DNA from: Rhodanobacteraceae bacterium
Lineage (GTDB): Bacteria; Pseudomonadota; Gammaproteobacteria; Xanthomonadales; Rhodanobacteraceae
DNA length: 10,727 nt
NCBI GenBank assembly: GCA_025924775.1
Contig: JAICHS010000067.1
Location: forward strand, 1-10,727
Direction of reading: 5' to 3'
Part shown: positions 6,337 to 10,727 of the stretch, piece by piece
How the letters are laid out: every line of letters starts with the position of its first letter
Position numbering within the stretch: the first letter of the stretch is position 1
The notes under the pieces: model-generated
The model's database searches: none
Told to the model about the DNA's origin: nothing
The model's input: only the letters and a program-made list of their open reading frames with translations
Translations under genes and position numbers: made by a program

Positions 6337-7503
6337 ATGCCGCCACGCCTTGCCGTCCTTGCCGTACTGGCACTCGCCAGCGTGCCTGCCTGCGCGCAGC
6401 ATGCGAACCTGCGCGACTACGGCGTCGCGATCGGCGTGTTGCCGACGGGCCGATGGAACGCGATCACCGACGTGCCGGGCGTCCTGGTCGGGCAAACGAC
6501 CCTGGTGCGGGGTAGCAACGTGCGCACCGGCGTCACGGCGATCCTGCCCTACGCCGGCAACATCTTCCAGGACAAGGTGCCCGCCGCGGTGTACGTCGGC
6601 AACGGCTTCGGCAAGCTGACCGGGACCACGCAGGTCGCCGAACTCGGCAACCTCGAAACGCCCATCGTGCTGACCAACACGCTCAGCGTGCCCACCGCCG
6701 CCGATGCGCTGATCGACTACACATTTTCCTTCCCGGCGAACGCCGGCGTGCTGTCCGTGAATCCGGTGGTGGGCGAAACCAACGACGGTTACCTCAACGA
6801 CATCCGTGGCCGCCACGTCACCAAAGCCGACGTGCTGGCCGCCATCCGGTCGGCGCAAACCGGGCCGGTGGCCCAGGGCGACGTCGGGGCCGGCACCGGG
6901 ACCGTCGCATTCGGATTCAAGGGTGGCATCGGGACAGCGTCACGCAAGCTGCCGGCATCACTGGGTGGCTACACGGTGGGCGTACTGGTACAGACCAACT
7001 TCGGCGGCGTGCTGGACATCGCCGGCGTACCGGTCGGCAAGCTGCTGCACAAGTATTACCTCAGCGACCAGTTGAACGACACGCCCGACGGCTCGTGCAT
7101 GATCGTGGTGGCCACCGACGCGCCGCTGGGTTCGCGCAACCTGGGGCGACTGGCGAAGCGCGCGATGCTGGGCCTCGGCAAGACCGGCGGCATCGAATCC
7201 AACGGCAGCGGCGACTACGCCATCGCGTTTTCCACCAGCCCGGACGTGCGCGTGCCCTACGCGTCGAAAGCCTCCCTGCAACAAGTCAAGGTGGTGCGCA
7301 ACGATGCCATGTCGCCTTTGTTCATGGCCGCCATCGAAGCCACCGAAGAGGCCATCCTCAACTCGCTGTTCCATGCCACCACGATGACGGGTCGCGACCG
7401 CCACGAAGTCGCCGCGCTGCCGGTGGACAAGCTATTGCAGCTCATGCGCGAGCGCGGTTACCCGGTCGCGCCCGCGCCGCAACCCGCAGCGACCCGACCC
7501 TAG
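6337..7503 (+). CDS. Exported P1 family (S58, DmpA/BapA-like) aminopeptidase
   Basis: This 388-residue peptidase belongs to the self-processing S58 family. Characterised relatives (DmpA, BapA) remove N-terminal L- or D-amino acids or beta-amino acids from short peptides. Residues 1-20 are hydrophobic and end in ACA-Q, so export to the periplasm is likely; VPAC with Cys19 could be a poor lipobox. The body begins with the family pattern NLRDYGV..IGVLPTGRWNAITDVPGV and contains GDVGAGTGTVAFGFKGGIG (181-199). VQTNFG (218-223) has N221, probably the oxyanion asparagine. DGSCM (251-255) has Ser253 after Gly252, matching the family's autocleavage site, so cleavage would give an alpha chain of about 250 residues and a beta chain of about 136. 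NGSGDYAIAF (289-298) carries S291 and D293, at the spacing of the other active-site residues (a glutamate in BapA, from memory). It precedes dgcN by 134 bases. D-amino acid specificity is suggested by context only. Confidence 0.93.
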   Translation: MPPRLAVLAVLALASVPACAQHANLRDYGVAIGVLPTGRWNAITDVPGVLVGQTTLVRGSNVRTGVTAILPYAGNIFQDKVPAAVYVGNGFGKLTGTTQVAELGNLETPIVLTNTLSVPTAADALIDYTFSFPANAGVLSVNPVVGETNDGYLNDIRGRHVTKADVLAAIRSAQTGPVAQGDVGAGTGTVAFGFKGGIGTASRKLPASLGGYTVGVLVQTNFGGVLDIAGVPVGKLLHKYYLSDQLNDTPDGSCMIVVATDAPLGSRNLGRLAKRAMLGLGKTGGIESNGSGDYAIAFSTSPDVRVPYASKASLQQVKVVRNDAMSPLFMAAIEATEEAILNSLFHATTMTGRDRHEVAALPVDKLLQLMRERGYPVAPAPQPAATRP

Positions 7504-7544
7504 GGTCGCCGGCACGCACGCCTCACAACTCTTGGTTATGCCAT

Positions 7545-7581
7545 GTGGCGGTCTTTTCATTGGCTGTCGCCGCACCGCCAC
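7545..7581 (+). other. Hairpin in the leader of dgcN
   Basis: GTGGCGGT (7545-7552) and ACCGCCAC (7574-7581) form a perfect 8-base stem around a 21-base loop, in the 134-base gap between the peptidase stop and dgcN. No T-run follows, so it is not a typical terminator. It may stabilise or punctuate the message. A weak TTGGTT (7532-7537) with TTTCAT (7555-7560) at 17-base spacing could be a promoter overlapping it, but the match is poor. Confidence 0.3.
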
Positions 7582-7623
7582 GGGTAACCTGCTGCGGGCA
7601 CAGAGTCAGCACAATGGATACCC

Positions 7624-7633
7624 GAAGGAAGGA
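7624..7633 (+). promoter_or_regulatory. Strong ribosome binding site deciding the dgcN start
   Basis: GAAGGAAGGA ends four bases before the ATG at 7638. It favours that start over an in-frame ATG at 7614, which would place this site inside the coding sequence, and over the longer frame running back into the peptidase gene. Confidence 0.8.
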
Positions 7634-7637
7634 TTGC

Positions 7638-8681
7638 ATGTCCGAGCATGGCGCAACGGCCAGCGATGGCCAATGGGGACCGCCTTACCTTTTGTACCTC
7701 GGCAAGGCCATCGACGAACTGGCCATCAAGACCGCGCGGGGCCTGGCCTTCTGGCGCCCCGAATGGTGCGTGGGCCAGTACCGCCACCCGGACTGCCGCT
7801 ACTCGCTGGGGCTGGCCGACATGGGGTTCGCCCAGGCCAGGGTCGCCGGCGCCAACACCATGGTCGTCGGGAACGCCAACGCGGGCGGCGTGCTGGCGCC
7901 CGAAACCGTCACCGACGTCATCGCGGCGCTCGATTCCGGCCTCAACGTGATCGCGGGGCTGCACCAGAAGCTCAACGACAACCCCGACATCGTGGCGGCG
8001 GCGCGGCGCAACGGCCGCGTGCTGTTCGACGCCCGCACCTTTGACCGCGAAATCCCCGTCGCCAGCGGCCGCAAGCGCGCCGGCCACCGGCTGCTCACGG
8101 TTGGCACCGACTGCTCGGTGGGCAAGATGTACACCACGCTCGCGCTCGAGCGCAGCATGCGCCAGCGTGGGCTGGCGGCGGACTTCCGCGCCACCGGCCA
8201 GACCGGCATCTTCGTCGCGGGCGGCGGCGTGCCGCTGGATTCCGTGATCGCGGATTTCATTTCCGGCGCGGCCGAGTGGCTTTCGCCCGACCGCAACGAC
8301 GGTGGCTGGGACCTCATCGAAGGCCAGGGCTCGCTGTTCCACCCCTCGTATGCGGGCGTGTCGCTGGGCCTGCTGCATGGCGCGCAGGCCGATGCCCTGG
8401 TGCTGTGCCACGAAGCCGGGCGCCCGCACATGCGCGGCCTGCCGGACTATCCGATCCCCGACCTCAAGGCGTGCCTTGAAGCCAACCTCGCCGCCGCGCG
8501 CCTGACCAACCCCAACGTCAAGGCCGTGGGCATCGCCATGAATACTTCCCGGCTCGAGTCGCACGCGGCGCTGTCGCTGTGCCGAACGCTGAGCGGCGAG
8601 TTGGGCCTGCCCTGCCAGGACCCGGTGACCATGGGCGTGGAAGGCATCGTGGACAACCTGCTGGCATGTTGCGCGAACTGA
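7638..8681 (+). CDS. dgcN: D-glutamate N-acetyltransferase DgcN (DUF1611 P-loop protein)
   Basis: This 347-residue cytoplasmic protein of the DUF1611 family lacks a signal peptide. Characterised DgcN acetylates the amino group of D-glutamate using acetyl-CoA, the first step of a D-glutamate catabolic route completed by DgcA. In sequence, the N-terminal half resembles a Rossmann-like domain (ANTMVVGNANAGG, 72-84; GLNVIAGLHQKL, 101-112). A C-terminal P-loop-type domain begins at LTVGTDCSVGKM (153-164) and contains ATGQTGIF (185-192), EGQGSLFHPS (228-237) and LCHEAGRPHMRG (256-267), all typical of the family. The next gene, dgcA, starts 16 bases before this stop, the classic family partner and a strong functional support. 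The family call is near certain. The acetyltransferase role is transferred from known relatives and from the pairing; older annotations call this family NAD-dependent epimerase or EBNA-like, which is uninformative. Confidence 0.9.
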   Translation: MSEHGATASDGQWGPPYLLYLGKAIDELAIKTARGLAFWRPEWCVGQYRHPDCRYSLGLADMGFAQARVAGANTMVVGNANAGGVLAPETVTDVIAALDSGLNVIAGLHQKLNDNPDIVAAARRNGRVLFDARTFDREIPVASGRKRAGHRLLTVGTDCSVGKMYTTLALERSMRQRGLAADFRATGQTGIFVAGGGVPLDSVIADFISGAAEWLSPDRNDGGWDLIEGQGSLFHPSYAGVSLGLLHGAQADALVLCHEAGRPHMRGLPDYPIPDLKACLEANLAAARLTNPNVKAVGIAMNTSRLESHAALSLCRTLSGELGLPCQDPVTMGVEGIVDNLLACCAN

Positions 8682-9652
8682 CCGTCACGCACCGCAGCCT
8701 GCCGCTGCATTCGCCGTTTCGCATCTCGCGCGGCGTCAAGCTGGCCGCGGACGTCGTCACGGTGGAACTGGCGCAAGGCGATGCGCGTGGGCGCGGCGAA
8801 TCCGTCCCCTACCCGCGCTACGGTGAATCCGTGGCCTCGGTGCTGGACGAAATCGAGGCGCTGCGCGAGCCGGTGTGCGCGGGCATGGGCCGCGACGAAT
8901 TGCAGGCGCGCCTGCACGCCGGTGCCGCCCGCAATGCGCTGGACTCGGCACTGTGGGACCTGGAAGCCAACCTGTCCGGCGTACCGGTGTGGACGCAGCT
9001 GGCACGGCCGCCGCACACGCCTGTCGAGACCGCGCTCACCCTCAGCATCGACACGCCGGAAGCCATGCACCAGGCGGCGCTGCGCATCGCCGCCGCGAGG
9101 CTCATCAAGGTCAAGCTGGATGCCGACGATCCGGGCGCGCGCATCGAAGCCGTGCGCCGCGCTGCGCCCTCGGCGCGCCTGATCGTCGATCCGAACGAAA
9201 GCTGGACGCTCGACATCCTGCGCGACACACTGCCCGCGCTGGAACGCGCGGGCGTCGGATTGATCGAACAACCCCTGCCCGCCGACGCGGACGAACCCCT
9301 GCTCGGCTTCGCCAGCCGCATTCCGGTGTGCGCCGATGAGGCTTGCCACACCACCGCCGACCTGCCGCAGCTGCTGGGCCGCTACCAGGCCATCAACATC
9401 AAGCTGGACAAGACCGGTGGCCTCACTGAGGCGTGGCGCCTGTTGCGTGCCGCGCGCACGCAGGGTTTCCGTATCATGGTCGGCTGCATGGTGGCGTCGT
9501 CGCTGGGCATCGCGCCCGCGCTGGAAGTTGCGCGCGAAGCGGAGTTCATCGACCTTGACGGACCGCTGTGGCTGTCCGGGGACTACGCTGGCGGCGTGCG
9601 ATTGCAGGACGGCTTGCTGGCTCCGCCCGCGGCGGGATTCTGGGGCGGTTGA
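8666..9652 (+). CDS. dgcA: N-acetyl-D-glutamate racemase DgcA (enolase superfamily, dipeptide epimerase-like)
   Basis: This 328-residue enolase-superfamily enzyme of the muconate lactonizing/dipeptide epimerase subgroup should interconvert N-acetyl-D-glutamate and N-acetyl-L-glutamate by proton abstraction at C2. Catalytic features are intact: IKVKLDAD (147-154) with K148/K150 of the KxK motif; VDPNESW (174-180) with metal ligand D175; LIEQPLP (199-205) with E201; CADEAC (222-227) with D224; and INIKLDKTGG (243-252) with catalytic K246 on the opposite face. GCMVASSLG (273-281) and LDGPLWL (297-303) complete the family signature. The ATG at 8666 overlaps the dgcN end, which suggests translational coupling, and no upstream start is better. 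The fold alone would also fit L-Ala-D/L-Glu epimerase (YcjG type), which acts on murein dipeptides. The dgcN partner makes the N-acetyl-glutamate racemase role more likely, but both fit D-glutamate recovery. Confidence 0.87.
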   Translation: MLRELTVTHRSLPLHSPFRISRGVKLAADVVTVELAQGDARGRGESVPYPRYGESVASVLDEIEALREPVCAGMGRDELQARLHAGAARNALDSALWDLEANLSGVPVWTQLARPPHTPVETALTLSIDTPEAMHQAALRIAAARLIKVKLDADDPGARIEAVRRAAPSARLIVDPNESWTLDILRDTLPALERAGVGLIEQPLPADADEPLLGFASRIPVCADEACHTTADLPQLLGRYQAINIKLDKTGGLTEAWRLLRAARTQGFRIMVGCMVASSLGIAPALEVAREAEFIDLDGPLWLSGDYAGGVRLQDGLLAPPAAGFWGG

Positions 9653-9735
9653 CGATTCGATGACCCACCTCACCCGTTCCAGAGCGACGGCGCGGTGCGC
9701 GACAACCCGGTTCCACAACTCAGAGGGTGAAGGCG

Positions 9736-10727
9736 ATGTTCCAGGCGCGGAATTCCATTGATCAATCCCTGCGTGCGTCCGCGCAGCGTGGCGCGGGGTG
9801 GCCCCGTACCGCACTGTTCATCGCGATCGCTGCCTGCAGTACGGCGGTGCTGGCGCGCGACAACCGCCCCGCCGCCCCCGATTTTTCGCACGCCCCTGCC
9901 GCCACCCAGGCCATGCTGGCGAAGGCCAAGCCGGTGACGGCCAAGCATGCAATGGTCGTTTCGGACCAGCATTTCGCCACCGACGCGGGGGTGCAGATCC
10001 TGAAGCAAGGCGGCAACGCGATCGACGCCGCGGTCGCGGTGGGCTACGCGCTAGCGGTGACGCAACCGTGTTGCGGCAACATCGGCGGTGGCGGTTTCAT
10101 GACCATCCACCTCGCCGATGGCAAGAACCTGTTCCTGAATTTCCGCGAGAAGGCGCCGCTCAAGGCGACGCCGAACATGTTCCTCGACGCGCAAGGCAAC
10201 GTGGTGGAAGGCCGCAGCACCGACACCTACCTTGGCGTTGGCGTGCCGGGCACGGTGATGGGTCTCGATACCGCGCTCAAGAAGTACGGCACGCTGAGCG
10301 TCGCGCAGGTCATCCAGCCGGCGATCAAGCTGGCCCGCGATGGTTTCGTGCTGGAAGAAGGCGACGCCAAGATCATCAACAACGATCTCGAAGCGCTCAA
10401 CAAATACCCGGAATCGGCGGCGGTGTTCGGCCATGGCGGCAAGCCGTGGAAGGCCGGCGACCGGCTGGTGCAGACGAACCTCGCCAACACCCTCGAAAAG
10501 ATCGCCAAGGGCGGCACCGACGCGTTCTACAAGGGCTCCATTGCCGAGGCCATCGTGAAGGGCAGCAATGCGCACGGCGGCATCCTCAGCATGAAAGACT
10601 TCGCCACCTACAACGCGGAGTGGCTGCAGCCCCTGCAGTGCGAGTACCACGGCTACACCATCATTTCCGCGCCGCCACCCAGTTCCGGCGGCACCACGAT
10701 GTGCCTGGCGCTGAACATCCTGAAGCC
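9736..10727 (+). CDS. ggt: Gamma-glutamyltransferase, N-terminal part (runs off the right edge)
   Basis: These are the first 330 residues of a gamma-glutamyltransferase (GGT), a periplasmic Ntn-hydrolase that cleaves gamma-glutamyl bonds in glutathione and related peptides and releases or transfers glutamate. A long, basic n-region precedes a hydrophobic segment at about residues 25-40 ending VLA-RD, so export is likely. Family motifs follow: HAMVVSDQHFATDAGVQIL (71-89), GGNAIDAAVA (92-101), VTQPCCGNIGGGGFM (108-122), and NFREKAP (135-141), with R137 in the substrate-carboxylate position. VGVPGTVMGLDTAL and SAPPPSSGGTTM (311-322) come next. The small subunit bearing the catalytic threonine, where self-cleavage occurs, lies beyond the window. 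An in-frame GTG at 9727 is an alternative start; AGGG at 9724-9727 fits the ATG at 9736 better. It begins 83 bases after dgcA on the same strand and may be cotranscribed. It would supply glutamate, possibly the D form, to dgcN/dgcA. Confidence 0.95.
   Translation, partial: MFQARNSIDQSLRASAQRGAGWPRTALFIAIAACSTAVLARDNRPAAPDFSHAPAATQAMLAKAKPVTAKHAMVVSDQHFATDAGVQILKQGGNAIDAAVAVGYALAVTQPCCGNIGGGGFMTIHLADGKNLFLNFREKAPLKATPNMFLDAQGNVVEGRSTDTYLGVGVPGTVMGLDTALKKYGTLSVAQVIQPAIKLARDGFVLEEGDAKIINNDLEALNKYPESAAVFGHGGKPWKAGDRLVQTNLANTLEKIAKGGTDAFYKGSIAEAIVKGSNAHGGILSMKDFATYNAEWLQPLQCEYHGYTIISAPPPSSGGTTMCLALNILK

Noticed and set aside
7545..7581. The dgcN leader hairpin as a transcription terminator for the peptidase gene
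   Set aside because: The stem is good but no run of Ts follows it, and the loop is long.
7095..7637. Upstream extension of dgcN into the peptidase gene
   Set aside because: It overlaps the peptidase in another frame. The strong ribosome binding site at 7624-7633 and the family's usual N-terminus support the start at 7638.
9660..9761. A 33-codon frame between dgcA and ggt
   Set aside because: It has no good ribosome binding site, overlaps the ggt start in another frame and resembles nothing I know.
8447..9814. A 455-codon minus-strand frame opposite dgcA
   Set aside because: dgcA on the plus strand has all catalytic residues; this frame shows no family features.
1..10727. CRISPR arrays, tRNA or rRNA genes, insertion sequences, phage genes
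   Set aside because: I looked for regularly spaced repeats, cloverleaf-type sequences and transposase or integrase motifs and saw none.

Overview
The window is GC-rich, densely coded DNA from a Gram-negative bacterium. The TonB-dependent outer-membrane receptor, the exported hydrolases, the sequence style of the gamma-glutamyltransferase and a structured repeat ending in GTCATTCCGGGG together suggest a gammaproteobacterium of the Xanthomonadales (Lysobacterales), perhaps Rhodanobacteraceae. That placement is inference from family resemblance; no rRNA or other marker gene is present.

Layout. Positions 1 to 5901 are read leftwards, in transcription order: a LysR-type regulator (5901-4999), a TonB-dependent receptor (4812-2314), an exported YtcJ-type amidohydrolase (2252-426), and the start of an APC-family amino-acid permease (368 to beyond the left edge). 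A likely rho-independent terminator separates the regulator from the receptor. The receptor, amidohydrolase and permease are 57-61 bases apart and look like one transcription unit. Positions 5902-6336 form a divergent intergenic region that holds a roughly 190-base structured palindromic repeat. Positions 6337 to the right edge are read rightwards: an exported self-cleaving P1 (S58) aminopeptidase, dgcN (D-glutamate N-acetyltransferase, DUF1611), dgcA (N-acetyl-D-glutamate racemase, enolase superfamily), which overlaps dgcN by 16 bases, and the first 330 codons of an exported gamma-glutamyltransferase.

How the genes may work together. The recognisable parts describe uptake and dismantling of peptides containing D-amino acids or gamma-glutamyl bonds. 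The receptor would bring the substrate across the outer membrane. The P1 aminopeptidase, gamma-glutamyltransferase and perhaps the amidohydrolase would cleave it in the periplasm. The permease would carry amino acids across the inner membrane. DgcN and DgcA would convert D-glutamate through N-acetyl-D-glutamate to N-acetyl-L-glutamate in the cytoplasm. Plausible substrates are murein peptides (L-Ala-gamma-D-Glu) or poly-gamma-glutamate. Each enzyme family is known; their assembly into one LysR-associated scavenging system is my inference and the most interesting hypothesis here.

Regulatory signals seen directly include an identical 13-base, near-palindromic word in both intergenic regions flanking lysR, 65-75 bases upstream of the lysR and receptor start codons. 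The lysR terminator also overlaps a competing hairpin.
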